The translations under genes were made by a program, and so were the position numbers. From positions 992,001 through 1,056,000 of the forward strand of contig CAWFHD010000001.1 in assembly GCA_963815475.1 (NCBI GenBank): a DNA stretch of 64,000 nucleotides. Direction: 5' to 3'. The stretch is from Sulfopaludibacter sp963815475 (GTDB lineage Bacteria > Acidobacteriota > Terriglobia > Bryobacterales > Bryobacteraceae). The notes under the pieces are model-generated. The model saw nothing but the letters and a program-made list of their open reading frames with translations, was not told the origin of the DNA and searched no databases. Of this stretch, positions 44,310-53,486 are shown in pieces; positions within the stretch are counted from its first letter, which is position 1; each line of letters begins with the position of its first letter.

Positions 44310-45041
44310 ATGGGAACCGCAGCCAGCGTGGAAGAATTGCCGGGAAATGAGGCATTTACTCCTCGCGAGAACTTAGCGCTTTTATATCAGGGCTTGTTAA
44401 CGGGCATAGTCCGTCTGCAGTCGCAGAGACAGCACATCTCGGATGGAGAGAGCTTCCGGAAGCGGACAAAGGCTACTTTGCGAGAGGTGGAGGTCTTGGC
44501 CGCTTCCGCCGGCTATGACGCCCGCGATGTGAAAGACGCCCACTTCGCCGTGGTTGCTTTTCTCGACTCCGTGGTGCTCCACTCCAAGGACCCCATTCGC
44601 CGCGAGTGGGAAAGCAGGACCCTTCAGGAAGAGCTGTTCGGGAAAGCCGACGCGGGCGTGGTCTTCTTCGAAAAGATGGAGCAGTTCCGGTCGCGCCGCG
44701 ATTCCCGGCAACTGGCTGACATTCTTGAGGTCTACTTACTGTGCCTGCTGCTGGGTTTTGAAGGAAGGTATGCGGGAAGATCGCGCGGCGATCTGGATGG
44801 AATCATCGAGCGGACGCGCATGCGGATCAACGACATCAGGGGCAGAAGCCATCAGATCTCACCTACAGGCGCCTTGCCGTCCGAGCCCCCAGCGACCATC
44901 CCGGTGGCGCGACCTAAGGACCCGTTCCGCCTGATCATCTTCGGAGCAATTATCGTTACGGTTCTTTGTTTTCTGCTTTGCTTCTGGTCTTTGAATGCCG
45001 ACTTGTCCCACACTTGGGACCGATTACGCTTTTTGTTTTAG
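44310..45041 (+). CDS. tssL: Type VI secretion inner-membrane protein TssL (DotU family)
   Basis: 243 residues. The DotU domain has FVVVAFLDSVVLHS-type sequence (seen as AHFAVVAFLDSVVLHSKDP), the motif LQEELFGKADAGVVFFEKM and LADILEVYLLCLLLGFEGRY. A single C-terminal helix (LIIFGAIIVTVLCFLLCFW) anchors it. TssL forms the membrane complex with TssM and TssJ. There is no fused OmpA domain, unlike many extended TssL proteins; the OmpA lipoprotein at 41954-42787 may replace it. The gene starts the plus-strand T6SS block and is followed 37 bp later by tssM. Confidence 0.92.
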   Translation: MGTAASVEELPGNEAFTPRENLALLYQGLLTGIVRLQSQRQHISDGESFRKRTKATLREVEVLAASAGYDARDVKDAHFAVVAFLDSVVLHSKDPIRREWESRTLQEELFGKADAGVVFFEKMEQFRSRRDSRQLADILEVYLLCLLLGFEGRYAGRSRGDLDGIIERTRMRINDIRGRSHQISPTGALPSEPPATIPVARPKDPFRLIIFGAIIVTVLCFLLCFWSLNADLSHTWDRLRFLF

Positions 45042-45078
45042 GCGACTGATATGTGGACGGTGACGTAGAGGAAATCCG

Positions 45079-48000
45079 GTGACGATCAAAAGCCTGATTT
45101 TCGTTCTTTTCTTGTGCTTGTGCCTGATTTGGGCCGTAGCGGTGTACGAGCATCTGAATTCGGGTCAGGAGATTGTCAACCACGGGCTGCTATGGACCAT
45201 TCTGCTATTGGCCGGCGCTCTGCTGATCGTCGTCGGCAGCCGTGTATTCAGTTGGTTCCGCGGCTGGAGAGCAAAAGCAAGTCAAAGACCCACGGCACCC
45301 GCCAAGCCGGCGCCGGCCGTTCACGAAGACGATGCGGCGCTTGCCGGTCTGATCGCCGAAGCAAACGCTGCTTTGGCCAAAGCCCCCAACTACGTCGCCG
45401 TTTCCGGCAAATCGCCCCTTTCCCAATTTCGACTTTACCTTTTGATCGGACCGGAATCGGCCGGTAAGACCGGCACGTTTCTCAATTCCGGAGTCGAGCC
45501 ACAGTTGCTGGCGGGTCAACCGGGTGCTACTCGTCTCTGTAACCTGTGGCTGGCGAAGAATGCCGTCTTTGCCGAGTTTTCCGGGCGTGTCTTCGGCGGT
45601 GACAGCGAACGGTGGAAATCGCTGCTGACGATTCTCCGGGGAACCCGATCGATGTCTTTCTGGCAGAGCCTTTGGCGCGATCCGGAGCCGGGGATGCAAC
45701 TCAGCGGCGTTGTCGGTTTCACGGACGTCCGCGACCTCACCTCCGCTGCCGCCGATCCGCAGCGATTTGAGCGAGGGAACCGCGACTGGCAAGAGCGACT
45801 GAGAACAATCGGCCTGGTGTTTGGCGCGGATTTTCCCGTCTATCAGGTCTTTACCAAGTGCGACAAGCTTCCCTTCTTTACGGATTACTTTGGAAGGCTT
45901 CCCGAATCGGAGGTCAACCAAATCCTGGGTTGCAGCCTGCCTTTACGCAAGCCCGCCGCGAACCCGGGCGAGGCATTCACCGAGGCAGAGGCAAAGCGTC
46001 TTGGCGACGCATTCCGTCCGCTTTACCAGTCTCTCGCGGAACGACGTCTCTCCTGCCTGGCGCATGAACCAAACCCCGCGCGCAAACCGGGAATCTATGA
46101 ATTCCCCAGGGAGCTCAAACGCATCCGTCAACCGCTGGTCCAGTTTCTGATCGACGTTTTCAAGCCGAATCAACTGCAGTGCACTCCGATTCTGCGCGGC
46201 TTTTACCTGACCGGCATCCAGGAAGTGGAAGCCGCCGCCGCAAAAACAGCCGGCGAGGACGGCCCATGGAGCATTGCACCGACAAGCTTAGATGCCACCC
46301 ATTTGTTTCGGAACGGAGACGCCACCCAAATCTTCAAGCAGGATGAATCGGGACCGGGCTCTCCGGTTCGGGGACGGACGGGTCTGAAGACCCGCTGGAT
46401 CTTTGCGTCAGACTTGTTTCACCAGATCGTGCTGGCGGACCGCATGCCGGTTCAAGCTGCTTTGCCCGCGGATTCCCGGTTGGCACACTATCGGAGGGGC
46501 TTGTTGGGGGCAACTTGCGGAGCATGTGTTCTGCTCTGCCTTGCCTTTGTAAACTCATGGGCTAACAATCGGAGTCTTCTTAACGACGTGGCGGAGGCTG
46601 CGGGCGCCGTCTCGCAAAAGCCGGCAGCTTTGGCCTCGCTGCCCGATTTGCGATCGCTCGAAAACCTCAGGCAACAGGTGGAGCGGCTGCAGAGCGGCGC
46701 AGGACTCTCTTATCGTTGGGGCTTGTATACAGGGAACAGCATCAGGGACGGCGCCACCAAAGCGTATTTTGTCCGCTTCCAGCAGGCGCTACTCGGCCCG
46801 CTCAACGAAGTGATGCTGAACCGGCTCAAGGGCTTGCCCGTTTCGCCGAGCGCTACCGATCCCTACGAGCCCGCGTATGGTTATTTGAAAACCCACTTGA
46901 TGATTTCTTCCGGAGCCTGCAAACTGGATCCGGCCTTCGTCTCCCGCACACTCAAGCAGGTCCGCGCTCAACTTCCTCCTGACGCAGGTCCGGATTGGCA
47001 GGATCTGGCCAACCGACAAATTGACTTCTATACCGCTGCTCTCGCCGGCGGCAATCCCTGCCCGCTGAAAGAGGACGCGGAAGCGCGTGATCGCGCACGC
47101 CGGTATCTGGAAGGGATTAAGGGTATCGAGCCGATGTATCGGAGTATCCTGGCCGAAGCGGACAAAGCGATTCAGAAGCCGCAACAATTGGCGGACCTGG
47201 CCCAGAACTATAAGGTGGTGCTTAGCAGCAAAGCGGAAATCAGTCCCGCTTTCTCAGTGCAGGGCTGGCAATACGTTCAGGACGCATCTAAGAAAACCGG
47301 CTCCGGGTCGGCGTCGGATTTTTGTGTGCTCGGGAGGGGTGTGTCACTGGCGGGACTGGTGAGCGATGACACCGCTGCGGCAATCCAGGCTCGTTTCATT
47401 TCCGACTATGTCAAGCAATGGCGGGATTATGTGGCCGGCTTTTCCGTGCTGCCATATGGCAACGCCGCCGATGCCGCCAAGAAACTGACCATCTTAGCCG
47501 ATCACAAGTCCCCCCTGCTGGCGCTCTTTGCGCTGGTTTCCACTCAGACTAACTTCGCTACGGCAGCGGAAACCGGATTCATCGACAAGGTCAAAGGTGA
47601 AGTCAAGGGCTTTGTAAACCAAGGGAAAAAGAAGGCGGATCAACTAACGGGCAGCCAACCGGATGCAGCCCGGCCCGTTACCGTTCTGGATATTACGCAG
47701 ACGTTTCAACCTGTGCAATATGTGGTGCCGCCGAACGCACCGACTTGGGTCATCGAAAAAAACGCCGCTTACATGGCGGCTTTGGGGCAACTCGGGCAGT
47801 CGATATTGGCAATTGCAGATAACACTAAGGACCCGGCCCTGTATCAAGCCGAGCATGCCAGTTACGACAAGGCGATGGAGGCGGCCAAGCAAATCGAGGC
47901 CGGCTTGAGGCCCACCGGTGTCTTGGGATTGGACGTTGAAGTCCAGCGTCTGTTGGAAGAGCCCATAGTAAGGACTAGGACTCTGCCTCCGCCACCCGAC

Positions 48001-48726
48001 CATGCCACGGGCGTAAATAAGGCCCTGACCGAGTTGTGCACCAGCGTCAAAGGCACGTTGCACAAGTTTCCCTTTCAGGCAAAGTCGCAAGACGAGGTGA
48101 CTCTGGAGGAGTTGTCTGCCTTTGCTCCGAATACCGGGGCAATCTGGAAGTTCGCTAAGGGACCCTTGGCAGAGTTCGCGGTAAAGGATGGGGGTCAATG
48201 GAAACCTAAGGACCCGTCGGCTAACCCCCAGGTTGCCCCGGATTTGGTCGTCTTCCTTAACAAAGCGCAGATCATCACAAACGTCTTCTTCTCCGTCAAT
48301 CCAGATAAGCCCGGCTTCACGTACACCGTGCGGCCTGCCCTGAGTGCGGATTATAGCGATGCCAAACTCCAACTGGAATTGAACGGCACTACTTACCTCT
48401 GGGAAGACCGGATTCAGAAAACGCTGTCGTGGCCCGGCCCCCAAGGGGCGGAATTGAAGTCCGTAGCGCGAATAATTGGCGGGAAAGTGGCGATGCAATT
48501 CGATATTCGGAAAGGCCTGTGGGGCATATTTCGAATCGTAGCGGATGCCGAACTACGGGCGCCTAATTCCAAGGCCGTGGAATGGCGGTATTCCTTCGGC
48601 GCGGAGGGATCGAAAGATCCAATCAGTCCGATCAGAATTGAGCTTGCGCCGTTTTCCAGCGATACGGACGCGTTCAATTTTTCACTATATCAGGGGCTCT
48701 CCTGTCCCAATAAGGCAGTGCTATGA
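45079..48726 (+). CDS. tssM: Type VI secretion membrane subunit TssM (IcmF)
   Basis: 1215 residues from a GTG at 45079 preceded by GAGGAAA. Two N-terminal helices (SLIFVLFLCLCLIWAVAV; LLWTILLLAGALLIVVG), a cytoplasmic ATPase-like domain with Walker A GPESAGKTG (K130), a third helix (GLLGATCGACVLLCLAFVNSW) and a large periplasmic part with the IcmF-related domains (PVTVLDITQTFQPVQYVV, TKTLSWPGPQG-like near the end). It is the central inner-membrane channel component. Length is typical. It is followed by a 286-bp regulatory gap before tssB, so tssL-tssM may be a separate transcript. Confidence 0.93.
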   Translation: MTIKSLIFVLFLCLCLIWAVAVYEHLNSGQEIVNHGLLWTILLLAGALLIVVGSRVFSWFRGWRAKASQRPTAPAKPAPAVHEDDAALAGLIAEANAALAKAPNYVAVSGKSPLSQFRLYLLIGPESAGKTGTFLNSGVEPQLLAGQPGATRLCNLWLAKNAVFAEFSGRVFGGDSERWKSLLTILRGTRSMSFWQSLWRDPEPGMQLSGVVGFTDVRDLTSAAADPQRFERGNRDWQERLRTIGLVFGADFPVYQVFTKCDKLPFFTDYFGRLPESEVNQILGCSLPLRKPAANPGEAFTEAEAKRLGDAFRPLYQSLAERRLSCLAHEPNPARKPGIYEFPRELKRIRQPLVQFLIDVFKPNQLQCTPILRGFYLTGIQEVEAAAAKTAGEDGPWSIAPTSLDATHLFRNGDATQIFKQDESGPGSPVRGRTGLKTRWIFASDLFHQIVLADRMPVQAALPADSRLAHYRRGLLGATCGACVLLCLAFVNSWANNRSLLNDVAEAAGAVSQKPAALASLPDLRSLENLRQQVERLQSGAGLSYRWGLYTGNSIRDGATKAYFVRFQQALLGPLNEVMLNRLKGLPVSPSATDPYEPAYGYLKTHLMISSGACKLDPAFVSRTLKQVRAQLPPDAGPDWQDLANRQIDFYTAALAGGNPCPLKEDAEARDRARRYLEGIKGIEPMYRSILAEADKAIQKPQQLADLAQNYKVVLSSKAEISPAFSVQGWQYVQDASKKTGSGSASDFCVLGRGVSLAGLVSDDTAAAIQARFISDYVKQWRDYVAGFSVLPYGNAADAAKKLTILADHKSPLLALFALVSTQTNFATAAETGFIDKVKGEVKGFVNQGKKKADQLTGSQPDAARPVTVLDITQTFQPVQYVVPPNAPTWVIEKNAAYMAALGQLGQSILAIADNTKDPALYQAEHASYDKAMEAAKQIEAGLRPTGVLGLDVEVQRLLEEPIVRTRTLPPPPDHATGVNKALTELCTSVKGTLHKFPFQAKSQDEVTLEELSAFAPNTGAIWKFAKGPLAEFAVKDGGQWKPKDPSANPQVAPDLVVFLNKAQIITNVFFSVNPDKPGFTYTVRPALSADYSDAKLQLELNGTTYLWEDRIQKTLSWPGPQGAELKSVARIIGGKVAMQFDIRKGLWGIFRIVADAELRAPNSKAVEWRYSFGAEGSKDPISPIRIELAPFSSDTDAFNFSLYQGLSCPNKAVL

Positions 48727-49012
48727 CTAGTCGGATCATTATCGACTGTCTTACTCAACAATGGTCAACGCCTCCAGCGAGGCATACCGGCGATCCCCTA
48801 TCAGCCGAGTTTAGCGCTCCAGTACCTTGGTACTGTAGGTCGGTGGCAAGCGTTGAGAAACTCGCTATTAGCCAGTTAGTTAGGTAGGTAAGTAACTGAG
48901 ATGCACATCAAACTACAGCCATTTACTAAGATGCATTATCGTGATAGACTCGCCTTGCATTATGGGGAGTTGACGGCCTTATGTAGTGGTTTTCGAAAGG
49001 GAGTTGGCAACC
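48727..49012 (+). promoter_or_regulatory. Regulatory region before tssB with two inverted repeats and a promoter candidate
   Basis: Two inverted repeats: CAGTACC-tt-GGTACTG (48820-48835, perfect arms) and CAGTTAGTT-aggtaggt-AAGTAACTG (48873-48898, 8 of 9 pairs). A sigma-70-like pair TTTACT (48922-48927) and TAGACT (48945-48950) has a 17-bp spacer and would start RNA about 55 bp before tssB. The first repeat could also end tssM transcription. This suggests that tssB onward has its own control. Confidence 0.45.
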
Positions 49013-49534
49013 ATGCCTAAAGAAAGTTTGCAAAAAAAGGTTGGGCGCGTCCGCCCTCCACGAGTGCACATCACTTACGATGTCGAGATCGGTGATGCCA
49101 TCGAAAAACGGGACCTCCCGTTTGTGGTGGGGGTTATGGCAGATCTCTCCGGTATGCCGGTTGCCACCCTGCCTCCGATCAAAGACCGAAAGTTCGTAGC
49201 GATTGATCGGGACAACGTCAACGATGTAATGCGGAAGATCGGCCCGCGCCTGGCGTTCAAAGTCCAGAACCGGATGAGCGAGGACGACACCAAGTTAAAC
49301 GTGGAGCTCCGGTTTCAAAGTATGGACGATTTTGCTCCCGCGAGAATTGCCCAGCAAGTGGAGCCCCTGCGGAAACTGCTGGAACTGCGGACCAGTTTGG
49401 CGAATCTGCGAAGCAGCATGATAGGAAACGACAAGCTGGAAACGCTCCTGAGAGGCGTTGTCAACGACCAGGAGTTATTACAACGGGCTGGTGTGGAAGC
49501 GGGTATTCAAGCCGGCGAGGGAAAGGAGAACTAA
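49013..49534 (+). CDS. tssB: Type VI secretion sheath small subunit TssB (VipA)
   Basis: 173 residues from ATG 49013, which has GGGAG nine bases upstream; a longer frame to 48986 lacks one. Typical features: RVRPPRVHITYDVEIGDA at the start, KRDLPFVVGVMADLSG, KFVAIDRDNVNDVMRKI and a late LRKLLELRTSLANLRS. TssB pairs with TssC to build the contractile sheath. It is followed one base later by tssC with a GGAG site in its tail. Confidence 0.95.
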   Translation: MPKESLQKKVGRVRPPRVHITYDVEIGDAIEKRDLPFVVGVMADLSGMPVATLPPIKDRKFVAIDRDNVNDVMRKIGPRLAFKVQNRMSEDDTKLNVELRFQSMDDFAPARIAQQVEPLRKLLELRTSLANLRSSMIGNDKLETLLRGVVNDQELLQRAGVEAGIQAGEGKEN

Positions 49535-49535
49535 G

Positions 49536-51027
49536 ATGAGCCCCGAACCTAAGCCGTTGGTGGAAGCGTCTCCCGCGGCGGAAGTTGCCGAAAAACCGAG
49601 TCTCCTGGACTCGATAGTCGAGGAGGGCCGAATTGGCCAAACTCCCGAAGAACGTGTCACCGGAAAGCTCTGGCTGAAGGACCTGGTCCGGGATGTAATG
49701 AAGGGCGAGATGACCGTCTCGAAGGATGTGGACGAGATGATCAATCGCCGGATCGCGGACCTCGACACCGTGATTTCACAGCAACTCAATGAAATCATGC
49801 ATGCCGATCCGCTCCAGAAACTGGAAGGATCGTGGCGCGGCTTGCACTATTTCGTCCAGCAGACGGAGACCTCGACCAGCCTCAAAATCAAGCTGCTGAA
49901 CGTCAGCAAGTCGGATCTGTTCAAAGATCTGGATAAGGCCGTGGAATTCGATCAGAGCCAGACATTCAAGAAGATCTACGAAGAAGAATACGGCACCCTC
50001 GGCGGCAGTCCCTTTGGGGCTCTGGTTGGAGACTATGAGTTCGCGCGGCATCCTCAGGACGTCGCACTGCTGGAGAAGATGTCAGGCGTTGCCTCGACTT
50101 CGCACGCGCCGTTCATCGCGGCGGCCTCGCCAAAGTTGTTCAATTTCGAATCGACTTTCACAGAATTGGCCGGCCCGCGCGATCTGGAGAAAATCTTCGA
50201 CAACGAGACTTACCTGAAGTGGAATATGTTCCGGAAGAGCGACGATTCCCGCTACGTCGGTCTCTGTCTCCCGCACGTTCTTATGCGGCTTCCGTACGGC
50301 AAGGACACCACGCCGGTGGAAGAGTTCGATTATCGAGGAAGCGGTGGACGGCAGGGACCACTCGAAGTACCTCTGGGGGAACGCCGCCTATGCGTTTGCC
50401 GCTCGCCTTACCGATGCCTTCGCGCGCCACGAATGGTGCGCGGCGATTCGTGGCGTGGAGGGCGGTGGCCTGGTAGAGGGCTTACCCGCCCACACCTTTA
50501 CAACCGACGATGGGGAGATCGCGACTAAGTGTCCTACTGAGATCGCCATCACCGATCGTCGCGAAAATGAACTCGCGAAGCTTGGCTTTATCCCGCTCTG
50601 CTATTACAAAGGCACCGACACGGCTGTTTTCATGGGAGCTCAGTCGGCGCAAAAGCCCCAGCTCTACCTGGATGACGATGCCAATGCCAATTCGCGGCTT
50701 TCCACGCAACTGCAGTACATCCTAGCCTGCTCCCGGTTCGCCCATTTCATCAAGGTCATGATGCGGGACAAGATCGGCAGCTTCATGTCTCGCGAGCAGT
50801 GCGAGACTTTTCTGAACCGCTGGATTACGCATTATGTCCTGTTGGACGACATGGCCTCGCAGGAGATGAAGGCCAAGTTTCCGCTGCGCGAGGCCCGCAT
50901 CGAAGTCGCCGAAATACCGGGCAAACCTGGGGCATACAATGCGGTTGCGTTCTTGCGGCCGCATTTCCAACTAGAGGAACTGGCGGTCTCATTCCGCCTG
51001 GTGGCCAAGTTACCGACCAAGAAGTAA
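49536..51027 (+). pseudogene. tssC: Type VI secretion sheath large subunit TssC (VipB), interrupted by a one-base frame change
   Basis: From ATG 49536 the protein runs through SWRGLHYFVQQTETSTSLKI and RLPYGKDTTPVEEFDY, as in TssC. At about 50331-50336 the natural continuation, EEAVDGRDHSKYLWGNAAYAF, is in the next frame, which remains open to the stop at 51025-51027 and ends with the usual FQLEELAVSFRLVAKLP. Removing one base restores a full-length TssC of about 496 residues. Read straight, the protein would end at 50528 with 63 foreign residues and lack its sheath core. TssC is essential for T6SS contraction, so either the system is dead, recoding occurs, or the assembly has an indel error here. 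Confidence 0.88.
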
Positions 51028-51049
51028 GGTCGACATAAGATCGCTGATT

Positions 51050-51067
51050 TTGCAACGCGCGTTGCAA
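51050..51067. promoter_or_regulatory. 18-bp perfect palindrome before hcp
   Basis: TTGCAACGCGCGTTGCAA is self-complementary over all 18 bases and lies in the 118-bp gap between tssC and hcp, 78 bp before hcp. It could be an operator or a processing/attenuation hairpin setting hcp levels, since Hcp is usually made in excess. No T-run follows, so it is not a clear terminator. Confidence 0.5.
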
Positions 51068-51145
51068 CAACAGAGGTGTAACTCCGTTCATCCGCTGGAT
51101 GACGACGAGTGACAAATGTAATTCAATAGCTGAAGGAGAATTCAA

Positions 51146-51646
51146 ATGCCAGTAAGCGGTTTTGTCAATTGGGGAGATATTAAAGGCGGCAGCACCGACG
51201 ATAAGCACAAGGATTGCAGCGAAATCGTCGGTTTTAGCCACGGCATGTCACAACCGGCTTCGGCCGCCCGGAGTAATGAGGGTGGCGGGTATGAAAGCGA
51301 AGTGGTCCACGATCCATTTTCGATCGTCATGCGACAGGATTGCGCTTCGCCGAAACTTTACGAAGCGCTGCATAACGGAACGCATATTCCCAAGGTGATC
51401 ATCGAGCTGGCGAGGCCGACCGGGAAAACACCAATGGTTTATATGCGATATACCATGACCAACGTCACGCTGCATAGCGCCGCAACCACCGCCGCGCCGG
51501 CGGGAGACACCAACTTCCCACTGGATACCTTTGCGATGGACTACAGCACCATGCAGTGGGAGTACACCAAGCAGGACGACACCGGCTCCGCGAAGGGCAC
51601 CGTGGCGACCAAGGTGAACCTCGCCAAGGGCGCCGGCGCATCCTAA
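51146..51646 (+). CDS. hcp: Type VI secretion tube protein Hcp (TssD)
   Basis: 166 residues with AAGGAG before the ATG. GFVNWGDIKGGSTDDKHKD, the central HDPFSIVMRQDCASPKLYEAL and KVIIELARP, and the late FPLDTFAMDYSTMQWEY match the Hcp family that stacks as hexamer rings inside the sheath and carries small effectors. Length is typical. It lies between tssC and tssA, with a palindrome upstream. Extended loops are not evident, so it is likely a structural Hcp and not an effector fusion. Confidence 0.93.
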   Translation: MPVSGFVNWGDIKGGSTDDKHKDCSEIVGFSHGMSQPASAARSNEGGGYESEVVHDPFSIVMRQDCASPKLYEALHNGTHIPKVIIELARPTGKTPMVYMRYTMTNVTLHSAATTAAPAGDTNFPLDTFAMDYSTMQWEYTKQDDTGSAKGTVATKVNLAKGAGAS

Positions 51647-51688
51647 GGTTGACGCTTTTGGACGGGTGTTGATTCCTGAGTGGAAGTT

Positions 51689-52996
51689 ATGTCCTCCGAT
51701 CTGCTGTTAAGCGACGTCATCCTTGATCCGATCTCTACCGACCATCCCGCCGGAGTGGATCTGCGCTGGACTCCGGAATGGGACCGGATCAAGGAAGAGC
51801 GGCGCGCGGACGACGACCTCGACGCCGGCAAATGGGTCAAGAAAGAGCGCAAATCGGCCGACTGGCGGTCCGTCCGCGACTTGACCGTCAGCGCTCTCAA
51901 GAATCAAACCAAGGACCTTCAACTGGCGCTTTGGCTTACGGAAGCCAATATGCGCCTGTTCGGCTTCCCGGGATTACGTGACGGGCTGCGGATTGTCCGT
52001 GACCTGATGGTTCGCTACTGGGACCAAGGCCTGTTTCCCGTCATGGAGGATGGTCCCGAGGATCGGGCCGGCCCTTTCGAATGGCTCAACAACAAGCTCG
52101 TGGATGCGATCACCGCCGTGCCCATTACAGTGCGGGGCGACGGTGGCCGGGACTTCAGCTTTAACGATTTGGTGGAAGCCCGCGACGTTGGCTCGGAAGC
52201 TGCCTGGCGGAAGCCGGATGGTGAGGTGGATGACGCCAGGAAGAAGGCGTATCTTGCCAGCGTCGACGCGGGACGTGTCTCTCTGGATCAATTTGAACTC
52301 GCGGTGAAAGCTACCTCGCGCACTGCGTACGAGGAGTTCTATCCCACGTTCGAGCAAGCGTTTCATAATTTCTCGGAGCTGGAAAGAGTAGTGGATGAGA
52401 AGTTCGGCGAAGTGGCCCCGATACTTTCCAACTGCCGGACCGCTTTCAAAGAGATTCGCGCCGAGGTCGAGAAGATCCTCGAGAAGAAGCGGGCCACTGA
52501 GCCCCTTCCGGTTTCGCGTCCTGAGAACCCTACAGACACGCCAGGTCCGCAAGGCGGAAACGCGGTAACTATGCGATTCCCAATATCTCTCTCGCACTCG
52601 CCGTCTTCCGAGGCCGTTGGCACTTCGTGGGAAGAGGCAGAGGCCCTGGTCAGGTCCGGACAGGTCGATAAGGGCTTGACCCGGATGGTCCAGCTCTCCA
52701 CTCAAGAGACCAGTGGCCGCAACCGATTTCAACGCAGACTGCTGCTTGCGGAAGCCTGCCTGGCCAGTAAGCGGCCGCGGCTGGCCCGTTCTGTTTTGGA
52801 GGAATTGGCGGAACAGATCGACAAACTGCACTTGGATGCCTGGGAATCGTCGGAGACCATTTCCACCGTCTGGACGCATCTCTTCAACCTCTACAACCAA
52901 ACGGGGGATTCCGCCGATTCCGAAAAGGCTCAAAAGTTATACGACCGGCTTTGCAGACTGGATCCCTGGCAAGCCTTGGGCTGCGGAGAAGTATAG
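51689..52996 (+). CDS. tssA: Type VI secretion baseplate cap protein TssA
   Basis: 435 residues from ATG 51689 (GTG at 51680 also possible). The ImpA N-terminal domain is clear: DVILDPISTDHPAGVDLRWTPEWDRI, DWRSVRDLTVSALKNQTKDLQLALWLTEA and GLRDGLRIVRDLMVRYWDQGLFP. A variable middle precedes the C-terminal helical domain (LLLAEACLASKRPRLARSVLEELAEQI). TssA coordinates baseplate and tail tube/sheath assembly. The gene is 4 bp before tssE. Confidence 0.92.
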   Translation: MSSDLLLSDVILDPISTDHPAGVDLRWTPEWDRIKEERRADDDLDAGKWVKKERKSADWRSVRDLTVSALKNQTKDLQLALWLTEANMRLFGFPGLRDGLRIVRDLMVRYWDQGLFPVMEDGPEDRAGPFEWLNNKLVDAITAVPITVRGDGGRDFSFNDLVEARDVGSEAAWRKPDGEVDDARKKAYLASVDAGRVSLDQFELAVKATSRTAYEEFYPTFEQAFHNFSELERVVDEKFGEVAPILSNCRTAFKEIRAEVEKILEKKRATEPLPVSRPENPTDTPGPQGGNAVTMRFPISLSHSPSSEAVGTSWEEAEALVRSGQVDKGLTRMVQLSTQETSGRNRFQRRLLLAEACLASKRPRLARSVLEELAEQIDKLHLDAWESSETISTVWTHLFNLYNQTGDSADSEKAQKLYDRLCRLDPWQALGCGEV

Positions 52997-53000
52997 AGCG

Positions 53001-53486
53001 ATGGCTGCCGACGAATTGCAAGCCGAAATGACGCCTACGCTCCTGGATCGCCTCATGGATCGGAATCCACAATCGTCGCGGGAAGAAGCAGCAAACGACT
53101 GGGAACAGGCGAGGGAGTTGCGGTCTGCTTTGTGCCGCGATTTGGCCGTTTTGCTCAATACCCGCCGCGCCTCCGAAGACTTCGACGGCCGCTATGAAGA
53201 AGCCGGAAATTCGCTCTTGAGTTTTGGGATCACAGATTTTACATCGCACAATCTCAAGAAGGGCGTCCAGCAGGAGCAGCTGCGAAAATCAATCGAACAA
53301 TCGATTCGCCGTTTCGAGCCCCGGCTGGATCATGTTGACGTGACCCTCCAGGAGTCTGAGGCCGGCCGCCCAGTGGTGCGCTTCCAGGTATCGGCAGTAC
53401 TGCGCACCAGAAACCAGGATGCGGTTTTCTTTGAAGCGACTCTGCATCGCGACTCCCGCCGCTTCGGCGTATCGGGGGGCGCATGA
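53001..53486 (+). CDS. tssE: Type VI secretion baseplate protein TssE (gp25-like)
   Basis: 161 residues from ATG 53001. PTLLDRLMDRNP at the start, LCRDLAVLLNTRR, SLLSFGITDFTS and IEQSIRRFEPRLDHVDVTL match the gp25-like TssE family. It helps start sheath assembly at the baseplate. Its stop overlaps the tssF start as ATGA (53483-53486), indicating coupled translation. Confidence 0.93.
   Translation: MAADELQAEMTPTLLDRLMDRNPQSSREEAANDWEQARELRSALCRDLAVLLNTRRASEDFDGRYEEAGNSLLSFGITDFTSHNLKKGVQQEQLRKSIEQSIRRFEPRLDHVDVTLQESEAGRPVVRFQVSAVLRTRNQDAVFFEATLHRDSRRFGVSGGA

Noticed and set aside
50325..50345. Programmed ribosomal frameshifting in tssC
   Set aside because: No slippery heptamer, stop codon or stimulatory hairpin is seen at the site, and the sites in tssC, tssF and the transposase share no motif.
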